Part shown: in pieces, positions 15,384 to 23,678 of the stretch | How positions within the stretch are numbered: position 1 is the stretch's first letter | How the letters are laid out: every line of letters starts with the position of its first letter | NCBI RefSeq assembly: GCF_013343235.1 | Contig: NZ_CP040094.1 | Coordinates: 5,203,001 to 5,267,000 of the forward strand | Source: Nostoc sp. TCL240-02 | GTDB lineage: Bacteria > Cyanobacteriota > Cyanobacteriia > Cyanobacteriales > Nostocaceae | Reading direction: 5' to 3' | DNA: 64,000 nt | The notes under the pieces: model-generated | What the model saw: only the letters and a program-made list of their open reading frames with translations | Database searches by the model: none | What the model was told of the DNA's origin: nothing | Position numbers and translations under genes: made by a program

Positions 15384-15580
15384 ATCAAATTAAATGCGCG
15401 AACTACCTGATGTTTGGTGCATCGGCGGGGGCGGCGACAACTACAGCTACAGCCGCCGTTTCGGTAGCAATGCACCAAGACAGTCCAATTACTGCTGTCT
15501 TAGTAGGTGGAGGAATTGGGATTACGTTAACTGCTTTCGCTTCAGTTTTATTTTTGTTAGGGACTTCTAAAAATGGCTAA
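15281..15580 (+). CDS. -1 frame extension: membrane tail of frameshift protein
   Basis: The -1 frame is open from 15191 and from the heptamer encodes about 99 residues: SGSDWRGIQELATAVAT, a basic stretch, then two hydrophobic segments (MFGASAGAATTTATAAVSVA and ITAVLVGGGIGITLTAFASV) separated by HQDSP. The first in-frame ATG is 15410, with no Shine-Dalgarno. So the membrane part is made either by frameshifting from 14817 or as an independent 56-residue protein. Its stop overlaps the next ATG by eight bases. Confidence 0.5.
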   Translation, partial: FFASGSDWRGIQELATAVATSQGSIIGRAVRQEVNQIKCANYLMFGASAGAATTTATAAVSVAMHQDSPITAVLVGGGIGITLTAFASVLFLLGTSKNG

Positions 15581-15848
15581 ACCGATTGGGTATTGGACAA
15601 CTTTTCAACCAGGCGATCAAAGTTTGCTTTCCCAAATGGAGGGTGCTTGGGGTTCGCATTTTGAAGGACTCAATGAAGCTGAACGAGTTTGGATGGTTTA
15701 TCAACTTGCCAGTCAGCTTTTGTTAGATGCGGAAGGTTCTGTTAGCGACACAGTTCAGCAAGTGATTCAGCACACTAAAACGGGTGTTGACAATCTCAAC
15801 AAACTAGGGCTTATGCAAGCTCTAATTGAGCAAGTAAAGGGAGGGTGA
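15573..15848 (+). CDS. hypothetical protein
   Basis: A 91-residue helical protein beginning MAKPIGYWTTFQPGDQSLLS. It overlaps the end of the membrane frame upstream and is followed three bases later by a membrane-protein gene, so it belongs to one operon. No family is recognised. Confidence 0.55.
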   Translation: MAKPIGYWTTFQPGDQSLLSQMEGAWGSHFEGLNEAERVWMVYQLASQLLLDAEGSVSDTVQQVIQHTKTGVDNLNKLGLMQALIEQVKGG

Positions 15849-15851
15849 TAA

Positions 15852-16235
15852 GTGTACAGCAGCAAATATCAATCACCTGCAATACTTGGGATGCTTGGAT
15901 TGCTGCTTATCGCCTCTCCATTAGTTTTTCGGATGCCATTGAACTTTCAAAAGTTCAATTTACAAAATTCTGAAGAATTGGAGCAATATCGTGCCCAAGC
16001 TAAATCCAATACTGCCGAGAAGCTTGATAAACTCGGCATCATGCCCAGCTTTAAAAAGCTTAAATTTCGTCGATATTTGGACGACCCTAGGCGCAACCCG
16101 ATGCCAGATACTACAGGGTATTTAGATGATGAAGTCGTGATAGTTTACGACTCGGCAGGACGTTGCATTGGACGAATTGAGGAGCGTAAATGGCTTTGGA
16201 AACATCACTACAAAAATGTCTGCAAAATTAAATGA
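15852..16235 (+). CDS. single-TM hypothetical protein
   Basis: The 127 residues start at GTG. A membrane helix at about residues 10-26 (AILGMLGLLLIASPLVF) precedes a soluble basic domain ending LWKHHYKNVCKIK. The stop overlaps the ATG of the following broken frame (ATGA). No family is recognised. Confidence 0.55.
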   Translation: MYSSKYQSPAILGMLGLLLIASPLVFRMPLNFQKFNLQNSEELEQYRAQAKSNTAEKLDKLGIMPSFKKLKFRRYLDDPRRNPMPDTTGYLDDEVVIVYDSAGRCIGRIEERKWLWKHHYKNVCKIK

Positions 16236-16491
16236 ATAGAAGATACACACATCCCTTGAGGCTTGAATTGATAGACCAAGAGCAAATATTTGATGGCATT
16301 TTGTTAAGTATCACAGAAATACACTAGGTAGCGCAAGTGACGCAGTAAAACTCTATTTAGAGCTTTTTAATAGTCTTCAAATTGGCTTGAGCGCAGACAT
16401 TTTAGCCTATAAAATCTGGAAGAGATACGATGCTGATGAAGAAGACAGAGAAATGATTAAGGTTATAAAAGACTGGATTAAGCCCACCTAA
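16232..16491 (+). pseudogene. small gene split by a frameshift
   Basis: The ATG at 16232 (ATGA overlap with the preceding stop) gives 31 codons ending at TAG 16325. The -1 frame then continues as good protein (RNTLGSASDAVKLYLELFNS, then AYKIWKRYDADEEDREMI) to TAA 16489-16491, with no start of its own. Joined near 16310-16320 they make a single helical protein of about 86 residues. No slippery heptamer is present, so a disabling single-base deletion or a sequence error is likelier than programmed shifting. Confidence 0.45.
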
Positions 16492-16506
16492 TAGTTCTAC
16501 AAATAA

Positions 16507-16773
16507 ATGACTAGATCGACGCATCCTAGACTTCAAGAAATTTACCAACATTATGCAGAAAGTTACCGCGAACCTTCTGGATGTACTCAGAATGCAATAC
16601 TTTATTACAAGAAAAGTTTAGCAGATGATATTGGAAAGTTAATTAATTGTCCCAATCATCCACCATTATTTTTCCCTCTGGATCGACTTGAAAAAGCTTG
16701 GCTGATTTTGAGCGGAAACGATGATGTCGAAGTTAGTAAATTGGAGGTAGATTGTGTCCAAACGAATCATTAA
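16507..16773 (+). CDS. hypothetical protein
   Basis: An 88-residue protein beginning MTRSTHPRLQEIYQHYAESY. It is helical, has two or three cysteines, and is not recognised. Its end overlaps the GTG of the next gene by 20 bases. Confidence 0.5.
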   Translation: MTRSTHPRLQEIYQHYAESYREPSGCTQNAILYYKKSLADDIGKLINCPNHPPLFFPLDRLEKAWLILSGNDDVEVSKLEVDCVQTNH

Positions 16774-17080
16774 CCTTGGTGGTGGCAACTATAACCAGAA
16801 TATTCAAGGTGACTACATTCAAGGTGAAAAGCAACCTAGTTCAAATGAAGCTCAAACCATTGATGTAGATGTTATCAAAGCAGAAGTTGAAAGCATTAAA
16901 CCTGCTAACCAAGAGGTAAATACAGGAGGGGCGAATTATACCGATGATGTAGATGTTATCAAAGCAGAAGTTGAAAGCATTAAACCTGCTAACCAAGAGG
17001 TAAATACAGGAGGGGCGAATTATACCGAGCGCGTTGATGGCAAAATCTTTCGAGGAGACGTGTATGGCAATACTCGATAA
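16754..17080 (+). CDS. repeat-containing GNYNxxIxGDYIQG-motif protein
   Basis: The 108 residues start at GTG with GGAGG seven bases upstream. The N-terminus (LGGGNYNQNIQGDYIQGE) and C-terminus (GGANYTERVDGKIFRGDVYG) carry Gly/Asn motifs like the beta-solenoid-type tags seen in many cyanobacterial effector and signalling proteins. Between them a 28-residue unit (DVDVIKAEVESIKPANQEVN and on) occurs twice, encoded by an exact 84-bp DNA duplication. Function is unknown. Confidence 0.55.
   Translation: MSKRIINLGGGNYNQNIQGDYIQGEKQPSSNEAQTIDVDVIKAEVESIKPANQEVNTGGANYTDDVDVIKAEVESIKPANQEVNTGGANYTERVDGKIFRGDVYGNTR
16862..17029 (+). repeat. 84-bp in-frame tandem duplication
   Basis: Copy 1 is 16862-16945 and copy 2 is 16946-17029. 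They are identical apart from the last base, so the duplication is recent or copy number varies. Confidence 0.85.
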
Positions 17081-17795
17081 AAATGGCGCTCCGATGCCAC
17101 CATCTGATGCTGGAGAAAACAGCACCAAGCCTCTTCAAAAACCCCAGGCATCGGGAAACAGCTTTTTTGAAATCTTGGCTGAATGGATTGTCAATATTAT
17201 TTCAATCCCGTTCACATTCCTCTCCACCATCCTTGAGCAATTTTTAACTCCTGGTTCATCTGGAACAAGAATTATTGGGGGAATTGGATTCATTTTTGGA
17301 ACACTACTCAGTACCGATGGCATTTGGCAAACAATGTTTCAAGGAACTCCTTTATTTCCTTGGTGGGAAGAGAACTGGATTGGCTGGACGGGATGGTTAC
17401 TGATACCTTTCAACTTACTTTTTTGGATTGGCTTTGCCATGAGTGCCTTAATCCAAATCATGGAAGCCCGAACTTTACGAGGGAAACGTCCAGACCAAGC
17501 TAAAGTCGAATTTGAAGAATCGCAACAGTACAATCTACCCTCGCGTCCCACTGGAAAAATTGATTTGTCTAAAGCTTTATGGGGTGATTATAAGCGGGCT
17601 GGAATGAAGGAACGTCGCACTGGATCGGGGATTGCCTTATTTTTCTGGGCGTTTGATATTGTTACCACATTCGCTGGTCGCAACCCGTTTCGGTACACAG
17701 AACCAAGTCAAATTTTGGGATGCTTTGCTTACAACATCCTGTCGATGATGGCAGGTGAAACAGGATTCGCCATTTGGAAACTAACGAAAAAATAA
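17064..17795 (+). CDS. multi-pass hypothetical membrane protein
   Basis: The start chosen is the ATG at 17064, with GAGGAG nine bases upstream, giving 243 residues; an upstream frame from 17034 overlaps the repeat protein. The protein has a short polar N-terminus and hydrophobic segments near residues 40-57, 67-85, 110-135 and around 190-235 (GIALFFWAFDIVTTFAG; ILSMMAGETGFAIW). No family is recognised. It is followed four bases later by the DUF2227 gene, suggesting a membrane complex with the downstream ATPase. Confidence 0.6.
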   Translation: MAILDKNGAPMPPSDAGENSTKPLQKPQASGNSFFEILAEWIVNIISIPFTFLSTILEQFLTPGSSGTRIIGGIGFIFGTLLSTDGIWQTMFQGTPLFPWWEENWIGWTGWLLIPFNLLFWIGFAMSALIQIMEARTLRGKRPDQAKVEFEESQQYNLPSRPTGKIDLSKALWGDYKRAGMKERRTGSGIALFFWAFDIVTTFAGRNPFRYTEPSQILGCFAYNILSMMAGETGFAIWKLTKK

Positions 17796-17799
17796 GCAA

Positions 17800-18264
17800 A
17801 TGGCATCAGGGAAGTGGCACGATCGCTCAATTTTGATATCAGCCCCTTTTATTGGGGGAGGGTGTCTCTACCTTTTTCACAACTGGGCAGCAGCTTTGAT
17901 TTTGACAAGTTCGCATTTGATTGGTGGATGGTATTTATCACCAGATTTAGATTTGAAATCAAGACCTTATTACAGATGGGGCGTGATGAAAACAATTTGG
18001 CATCCATATCAAAAACTTATTCCACACCGGGGGAGGTTTTTTCACCGCAATCCTTTGTCTCATGCCCCAATAGTCGGTTCGGCGTTGCGAGTCGGTTATT
18101 TATTATTGTCTTGTTCAATTCTTGCATTCTTACCTTGGTTTAATTTTTGGGCAGTTTGCGCTTGGGTGGTGAAAAATCAAATGCCAATTTATTTGGTATT
18201 TGCAGGAATTGAAATTAGTGCTTTAGTGCATCTGCTGATGGACATTGCTAATACCAAAAATTAG
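17800..18264 (+). CDS. DUF2227-type putative metal-binding membrane protein
   Basis: The 154 residues have the DUF2227 pattern: an N-terminal SGKWHDR, then GGWYLSPDLDLKS, IWHPYQKLIPHRGRFFHR, and LSHAPIVGSALRVGYLLL. Conserved His and Asp residues could bind metal, and two or more hydrophobic helices place it in the membrane. It sits between a membrane protein and the P-loop ATPase. The family has no established function. Confidence 0.65.
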   Translation: MASGKWHDRSILISAPFIGGGCLYLFHNWAAALILTSSHLIGGWYLSPDLDLKSRPYYRWGVMKTIWHPYQKLIPHRGRFFHRNPLSHAPIVGSALRVGYLLLSCSILAFLPWFNFWAVCAWVVKNQMPIYLVFAGIEISALVHLLMDIANTKN

Positions 18265-18272
18265 GAGGATGT

Positions 18273-20144
18273 ATGGACTTTTCGCAGCCTATCGGTACTA
18301 ATGAAATACCTGATTTAATAACCAAAGAAACCCGAAGGCTGCGGCAAAAGTATCCAAGTATCGAACATTTGGAAGCTGGACACGCTGCTTCTTGGTTGCA
18401 AGAGCGGCACGATCAATTGATGTCTAAAGCACAGCGATCGCGCTCGGAAATGAATCTCTCAAAGTTGGTGACTTTGGCTGGTACAGTGATTGGTGCTGTT
18501 TGCTACGCCACAAGTCCTCTGGCTAGCATTGGAGCGATAGTATCAGCGGCAGGTTACGTCTGGTCGTTGGGTTTAGATATCAATGATTCGCACCGATTCG
18601 CACCCATTCCTTTCGTCCGGGATAATCTGCTGGAATTCCTCTCAGCAATGGGGGACGCAGAACTTCGGGAAGATTGGCTTTCTCAAAGAAACGAGATTGC
18701 AGATTTGATGTTCCACTTGGAACTTTTGGAGCGATATGAGTTTGGGATGCTGCGAGAGTTGCATGGGATATTAAGTGAATATCTTGACCAAGTAGAGCCA
18801 GGGAAACGGTTTTACGCCTATCGTTGGCTCTCGGATCGCTACATAGACTATCAAGGCGCAATCCCAGACAAAGATAGTTTAAACAAGCATCTGCAAACGG
18901 TGAACGTTGACCCCAGAATAAATTACCCTGTTGTCGCGGCTATCCAAGACAGAACAACATCTCGCACAATTATCCCCCCAACAGCGAGAACAGTTTCACT
19001 GCCAGCAGCATCAGACCAAATTGCGCTGCCACAACAACCGCTATCCAATCCGATTGCAATCCCTCAAAAGTCTACCGCAACGCCAAAAAATTTAACGGCA
19101 GACCCTCAAAAAATGCTCGAACTTCCAATACAGGTTCGGGCCTCCCTATTGACCAAGGGACTGATTCAAGATGGCTTTAAAATTGACGAAGTTTTAAACT
19201 CTCAAGTTGTCGCAATCTGCGGCACACAACGCGGTGGCAAGGGGACTTTAGCGGCGATTCTGGCCACGATCGCCTCGGCAATGGATTCAAGTTTAATAGT
19301 TGAGTATTTTACCGCCGGCGTTGATATTTATCCATTTGAATGCAACCTAACTTCAGGATTGCAATTTCCTGGAAAAAGTGCAGATACGGCCGATTTACTT
19401 GTCGCCCAAAAATTACTAAAGTTTCTCAAAGACTTAGATAACTCCCAACCTTACAGCCACAAAAACTTATTTTTAGTAATTGATGAAGCGATGCGGTTGT
19501 TGTCGCTATTGGAAGAGAGCGATCGCACCTGGGCAATTCAATATCTGCTGTCTCGTTTCGCCAAGTGTGGCGGAACTTTGGTTATTGTGCTGCACGGCTC
19601 GAACCTAACTTCTGTGGTTGGCAAGGCGACAGCTGGACTTGCCGATACCTTCAAAATGTCTATAACTTTCATCGGATGCGTGGCAGTATCCGTTCCAGTA
19701 CCAGGTTCCGGGCTGCGGAAAATGAATGTGGCTAGCGGCGAGTACTTTAAAGCAAGTCCTGCGAACTTTGGAGAACCCATCAATGGCGGAAATTTAGGGG
19801 CGATTCCCGACTGGTTAAAAACTGAGAAGAATCCCGGAAACGGGCAACCAGATCCAGCTAGAACCCTACTGAAGTTTTTTCCCGAACTTGCTCAAGTTCA
19901 AGATTCGGATGCTTTGACACAAAACGAGAGAGCCGAACTTCAAGACGCTGTTCAAAACGTTGTAAACGGCAAATTTACTATCTTTAATGTTGATAGTTCT
20001 GAAGCCGTAAGGATTATCAAAGACCTTGAAAAGCGGGGAAATTCTCAAGAACAAATAATTACCATGTTGTGGCAAGCATACCCGCAAACTCCTGAATGGG
20101 ACAAGGCGAATCAGGAATACGAACTACTCCTAAATAATCGATAA
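18273..20144 (+). CDS. membrane-anchored P-loop ATPase
   Basis: The 623 residues are preceded by AGGAGG. Two hydrophobic segments at about 66-102 (LVTLAGTVIGAVCYATSPLA and following) would anchor it. A Pro/Thr-rich linker spans about 235-280. The ATPase domain has Walker A CGTQRGGKGT (about 314-323), Walker B LFLVIDEA (about 398-405) and a downstream TLVIVLHGSNL segment. This resembles the HerA/FtsK/VirD4 superfamily that pumps DNA, or phage-morphogenesis ATPases such as Zot, though exact membership cannot be read by eye. It is the largest gene of the 14-20 kb module and likely its motor. Confidence 0.6.
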   Translation: MDFSQPIGTNEIPDLITKETRRLRQKYPSIEHLEAGHAASWLQERHDQLMSKAQRSRSEMNLSKLVTLAGTVIGAVCYATSPLASIGAIVSAAGYVWSLGLDINDSHRFAPIPFVRDNLLEFLSAMGDAELREDWLSQRNEIADLMFHLELLERYEFGMLRELHGILSEYLDQVEPGKRFYAYRWLSDRYIDYQGAIPDKDSLNKHLQTVNVDPRINYPVVAAIQDRTTSRTIIPPTARTVSLPAASDQIALPQQPLSNPIAIPQKSTATPKNLTADPQKMLELPIQVRASLLTKGLIQDGFKIDEVLNSQVVAICGTQRGGKGTLAAILATIASAMDSSLIVEYFTAGVDIYPFECNLTSGLQFPGKSADTADLLVAQKLLKFLKDLDNSQPYSHKNLFLVIDEAMRLLSLLEESDRTWAIQYLLSRFAKCGGTLVIVLHGSNLTSVVGKATAGLADTFKMSITFIGCVAVSVPVPGSGLRKMNVASGEYFKASPANFGEPINGGNLGAIPDWLKTEKNPGNGQPDPARTLLKFFPELAQVQDSDALTQNERAELQDAVQNVVNGKFTIFNVDSSEAVRIIKDLEKRGNSQEQIITMLWQAYPQTPEWDKANQEYELLLNNR

Positions 20145-20147
20145 ACT

Positions 20148-20300
20148 ATGATTGAGCGTGAAATTCTAAATGCAGTCAGTTTTTGCGCGATCGTCAATAA
20201 AATGATAGAAACGGAAGGGCGATGGAGCGATACCTGCGGCAACCCAAAAGCGATCGCCTTTCACAACCGCAAAGACTTACTGCAAAAATTTGCTTCCTGA
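20148..20300 (+). CDS. 50-residue hypothetical protein
   Basis: It starts four bases after the ATPase stop and encodes MIEREILNAVSFCAIVNKMI followed by a polar tail. The TGA stop is the start of palindrome TGAATAATTTTTCA (20298-20311). The close spacing suggests the last gene of the operon. Function is unknown. Confidence 0.45.
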   Translation: MIEREILNAVSFCAIVNKMIETEGRWSDTCGNPKAIAFHNRKDLLQKFAS

Positions 20301-20465
20301 ATAATTTTTCACAACCTCACATTAGGGCAAATTTAGTTCAGAGGTTATTTTGAAAGCTCAAAACTCTTGCTATTAACACATTTCGATAATCCAAGCTCCC
20401 GTTTCTCCTGCGGGGTTTTTCTTTGAGTTACCGATGTCTACAAAGAGTTACACCTAGCAAATCTA

Positions 20466-20969
20466 CTAAACCTGTAATGCTTTAAACCACTTATTCAAAA
20501 CTGTGCTGATAGTTTTCTTAATCTGATGATTACGGCTCCACTTCTGAAATGCTATTTCATACTCTTCGCCTTTGATTTGAAAAGTATTCCATACATCCAG
20601 TCCTACAGGTAATCCGCAGAATAGTAAAATGTACAGCGACCAAGAAATTCCGCCACCAGTTAGTAAGTTTAACAGTATAAAAAAGCCATTAAAAATTGCG
20701 TAATTCCCTAGACGCTTCTGAAATCTTCTAATCCGGTAAGCGTCAAAAGCTTTTCGCTGTTGGACTTGACCTTGTTGTACTAACCAGTCGCGCTCGGCTA
20801 ATTTTAAAGAATCAGGTGAAATTTCTAACTCAGCAGCAATTTCTAATATCTGCTCATAAGAAAATTCTGTATTTTTGTCATTAGCTTGACGAACGATCGC
20901 TAAGTGGAGAATTTGTTGGACATCTTCTTGGCTATAAGAGCGGATGCTGTGAGGTTCAAACGCTGTCAT
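20466..20969 (-). CDS. 2TM-domain protein
   Basis: The 167 residues have an N-terminal helical region (YSQEDVQQILHLAIVRQAND, then LEIAAELEISPDSL) typical of cyanobacterial 2TM proteins. A pair of membrane helices at about 94-126 (NYAIFNGFFILLNLLTGG; SLYILLFCGLPVGLDV) and a basic C-terminus follow. The family has no defined role. It marks the return to ordinary chromosomal genes after the accessory region. Confidence 0.65.
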   Translation of the reverse strand: MTAFEPHSIRSYSQEDVQQILHLAIVRQANDKNTEFSYEQILEIAAELEISPDSLKLAERDWLVQQGQVQQRKAFDAYRIRRFQKRLGNYAIFNGFFILLNLLTGGGISWSLYILLFCGLPVGLDVWNTFQIKGEEYEIAFQKWSRNHQIKKTISTVLNKWFKALQV

Positions 20970-21371
20970 AATTCTTTCTCTTATTATTACTTTTAATAGA
21001 AATTTGTTGCCTGATAGATTTTAAGCAGCTATGCCAGTACTATTTCCATTATCTCTACATTAGCAAATCTCGATGTTGTCGTGCGTCTAATGTGTTGATA
21101 TACTACTCAGGACTCAGGACTACTAAACTCCGGTTGTCCATAGGCTTGGCACTCTCCAGGCTGGAGCGTCTCTGTGAAGAGCAAGGTAGCCACGACGAAG
21201 ATTCTTTAATCTTAAGACATGAGTTGCTCAAATCTTGCTGGCGCTAAGTTGAGTAGATAACTCATCTCCTCCACTTTTCCCTCAATATAAAGACTCTCCA
21301 AATATCCGAATCCGATCGCATACAGCAGAGCATAATATCGAAAGAACAAGCATTAACAAGGATGTAACTCA
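20970..21371. other. intergenic region with Nostoc-type repeat
   Basis: No gene is seen. Around 21145-21200 lies a palindromic segment (CTCTCCAGGCTGGAG) of the kind dispersed in Nostoc genomes. The rest should contain the ROK kinase promoter. Confidence 0.4.
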
Positions 21372-22088
21372 ATGGTTGAAGAAAATGGATCGATTCGTAC
21401 CCTATCGGTTGATATTGGTGGTAGTGGCGTTAAGGCTATGGTTTTAGATATTACGGGAAGTCCTGTAACAGAAAGGGCGCGTTTAGATACACCTCAACCT
21501 GCTACACCAGAGGTTGTAATTAATGCAATTGTTGTGTTAGCTGCGGCTCAAGGTGAATTCCATCGCGTTTCGGTGGGTTTTCCTGGTGTGGTTCGATGTG
21601 GAGTCACGGAAACGGCGGTAAACTTACATCCAGATTGGATTGGATTTGATTTGGAAACAGCGTTATTAAAACACTTAAACAAACCTGTACGGGTGATTAA
21701 TGATGCAGATATGCAGGGGTTTGGTGCGATTGCAGGTAAAGGTGTAGAACTGGTGATTACTCTCGGTACAGGGTTTGGTTCAGCTTTATTTGTAGACGGT
21801 AAGCTAGTACCAAATATGGAAATGGGACATCATCCATTTCGCAAAGGAGAGACCTTTGAGCAGCAGTTAGGGCGTGCAGAGTTAGAAAAAATTGGTGATA
21901 AAAGATGGAATAGGCGTTTAGAAAAGGCGATCGCATCCTTACAACATCTGTTCAATTATGATTACCTTTACATTGGCGGTGGTGAAGCTGTCAGAGTGAA
22001 TTTCCAGCTACCTTTAAATGTAAAACTCATCCCTAATATTACTGGTTTATTAGGTGGTATTGCTTTGTGGCGAGATGAAAAAAGGTAA
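21372..22088 (+). CDS. ROK-family sugar kinase, polyphosphate glucokinase-like
   Basis: The 238 residues have the N-terminal phosphate-1 motif LSVDIGGSGVKAMVLD, a sugar-binding stretch with VINDADMQGFGA, and phosphate-2 VITLGTGFGSALFVDG. DIGGSGVK is characteristic of the polyphosphate/ATP glucokinase branch of ROK kinases, which phosphorylate glucose to glucose-6-phosphate in the cytosol. The length fits. The C-terminal HHPF and GGGEAVRVNF segments are also consistent. It is monocistronic. Confidence 0.75.
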   Translation: MVEENGSIRTLSVDIGGSGVKAMVLDITGSPVTERARLDTPQPATPEVVINAIVVLAAAQGEFHRVSVGFPGVVRCGVTETAVNLHPDWIGFDLETALLKHLNKPVRVINDADMQGFGAIAGKGVELVITLGTGFGSALFVDGKLVPNMEMGHHPFRKGETFEQQLGRAELEKIGDKRWNRRLEKAIASLQHLFNYDYLYIGGGEAVRVNFQLPLNVKLIPNITGLLGGIALWRDEKR

Positions 22089-23164
22089 AAAGTTTTTCAA
22101 CATCCACAACTAAGCTTGTTAAGCAATGTCTAAGAGCGAGTTATACCTACGCGCTCATAAGGTGCATCCTTTCTGAACATTTAGAAATGTTATAAACATT
22201 AACACAGGTTAAGCATAGAATTGTATACACATTATTTACATTGCTACCATGTAAATTTGTCATGCAGTAGTCTAAACTCTAGTTTAAATTCAAGACCGTA
22301 CAACAACGTTGTGCGGTTTCATCTTCTTGAGGTCGAAGTATGTGTTTTCTGATAATAGGGCGAAGGAGCCATATAAATTCAATTACAAAGCAAATATTTA
22401 GGAAACATAGCTGAATATTTCCAGATTTAAGTTGACAAAACTAGATAATTGTGTGACGACCAGCATGTATCCTGCGATATAAAAGTGATTGATAAAAAGT
22501 TGATAACCCCCTCTAAAGGAGGACAAATTGTTTAAAATCAAGAGTTTATCATTATTGTCAAATGTTGCATTGATAAATGCTTAAAAAACAGACTCAGATA
22601 ATTCACAGGATTTTTGCTGGTAGTAAGCTGTTACGCATTTAATTTGCACATTGAGACCGCAGGGGTGTAGGGGGGAGGGAGCAAGGGAGAGGGTTTGCAG
22701 CTTTTGTTACTGTGCTATTTAAAGGACGATTAGCTTATAAATATGCTAAAAGTAGCATCAGCATATCAAGCATGAGCCAAAGGTAACGAGAAAAATTTCT
22801 TTGATGGCATTCCCAGAGAATCATATAGTATGTTATTGTCTAAACCGTTGATTTAAATAGCATACTTTACAAGTTAGTGGCTTGATTGAAGATAAAAAAG
22901 GCACAAGACTAATAATATTAGTCTCATTAGATGGAATCGGAGGTGAGTAAATATGAGCATGATAATATTATCTGAAAAATTAGTACATGACTTTTTTATT
23001 TAGTCAGTATGTATTATCCTGAACAGCAGCAATGTTGTTAGTTAAAAGAAATATTGGTTGAAGTAAAATGAAATACAATGACTGAAATTGGCCTGATGAT
23101 GACGGGCGTATTAACAATAAGACAAGCATTTGGAACCAATTTGCCACAATAGCAATTAGTTCAG
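22089..23164. other. long intergenic region with one micro-ORF
   Basis: About 1.1 kb of AT-rich sequence holds no convincing gene. At 22953-23003 there is a 16-codon ORF (MSMIILSEKLVHDFFI) preceded by GGAGGTGA, an unusually good ribosome-binding site. This could be a leader peptide or the remains of a gene. A purine-rich GGGGGGAGGGAG stretch lies near 22670. Confidence 0.4.
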
Positions 23165-23632
23165 ATGGAAAATGACGAAAAGCAGTCAAAACAGAATGAG
23201 TCGGAGATAACTGCTCAAGTCACACCACCTGAATTTATGCAGACAAATGAGATTTCCCAGGCTTCTCCCTCAGTGATCGCACTAGAGAAAGGACATATAC
23301 TTCAGAAAATCAGCAAAAATAATCAGTTCCTAGCTTCTTCTAACTTAGGTAAGTCTAAAAAGCATTCTCAGTCTGTAGGCCAAGTCCGCATAAAGGTTAC
23401 AGGACGTTTCCAGAGGTTTAGTAGCCAACCGATGCCGACTCTTTATTTCGGTAGCTCTGGCCTTGCTGTCAGAGTCTTACAACGGCTGTTAGTGGCTAAT
23501 GGTTATGCTGTAAGAGTGGATGGGATTTATGGCGCACTCACAGAAACTGCTGTCAAAGCCTTTCAAAACCAGCAGAATTTAGGAACAGATGGAGTCGTTG
23601 GTCAGCGAACTTGGCGGGCGTTGACAACTTAG
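23165..23632 (+). CDS. peptidoglycan-binding domain protein
   Basis: A 155-residue protein. The N-terminal 90 residues are polar and low in complexity. Residues about 92-153 form a PG_binding_1 domain: LYFGSSGLAVRVLQRLLVAN, then VDGIYGALTETAVKAFQ and DGVVGQRTWRAL. No signal peptide is visible, so export is uncertain. It converges with sucrose synthase across a short tandem repeat. Confidence 0.75.
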   Translation: MENDEKQSKQNESEITAQVTPPEFMQTNEISQASPSVIALEKGHILQKISKNNQFLASSNLGKSKKHSQSVGQVRIKVTGRFQRFSSQPMPTLYFGSSGLAVRVLQRLLVANGYAVRVDGIYGALTETAVKAFQNQQNLGTDGVVGQRTWRALTT

Positions 23633-23651
23633 TCATTTGTCCTTAAGCATA

Positions 23652-23678
23652 ACAAATGACAAATGACAAATGACAAAT
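23652..23678 (+). repeat. short tandem ACAAATG repeat
   Basis: Four near-perfect heptamer units, a typical short tandemly repeated repetitive sequence of Nostocales, separate the convergent genes. Confidence 0.8.

Noticed and set aside
14817..15580. Frameshift gene considered as a true G/GT tail-chaperone pair
   Set aside because: It is not between tube and tape-measure genes, and its extension is a membrane segment, unlike gpT.
23652..23678. ACAAATG repeats considered as a CRISPR-like array
   Set aside because: Units are seven bases with no spacers; this is a short tandem repeat common in Nostocales.
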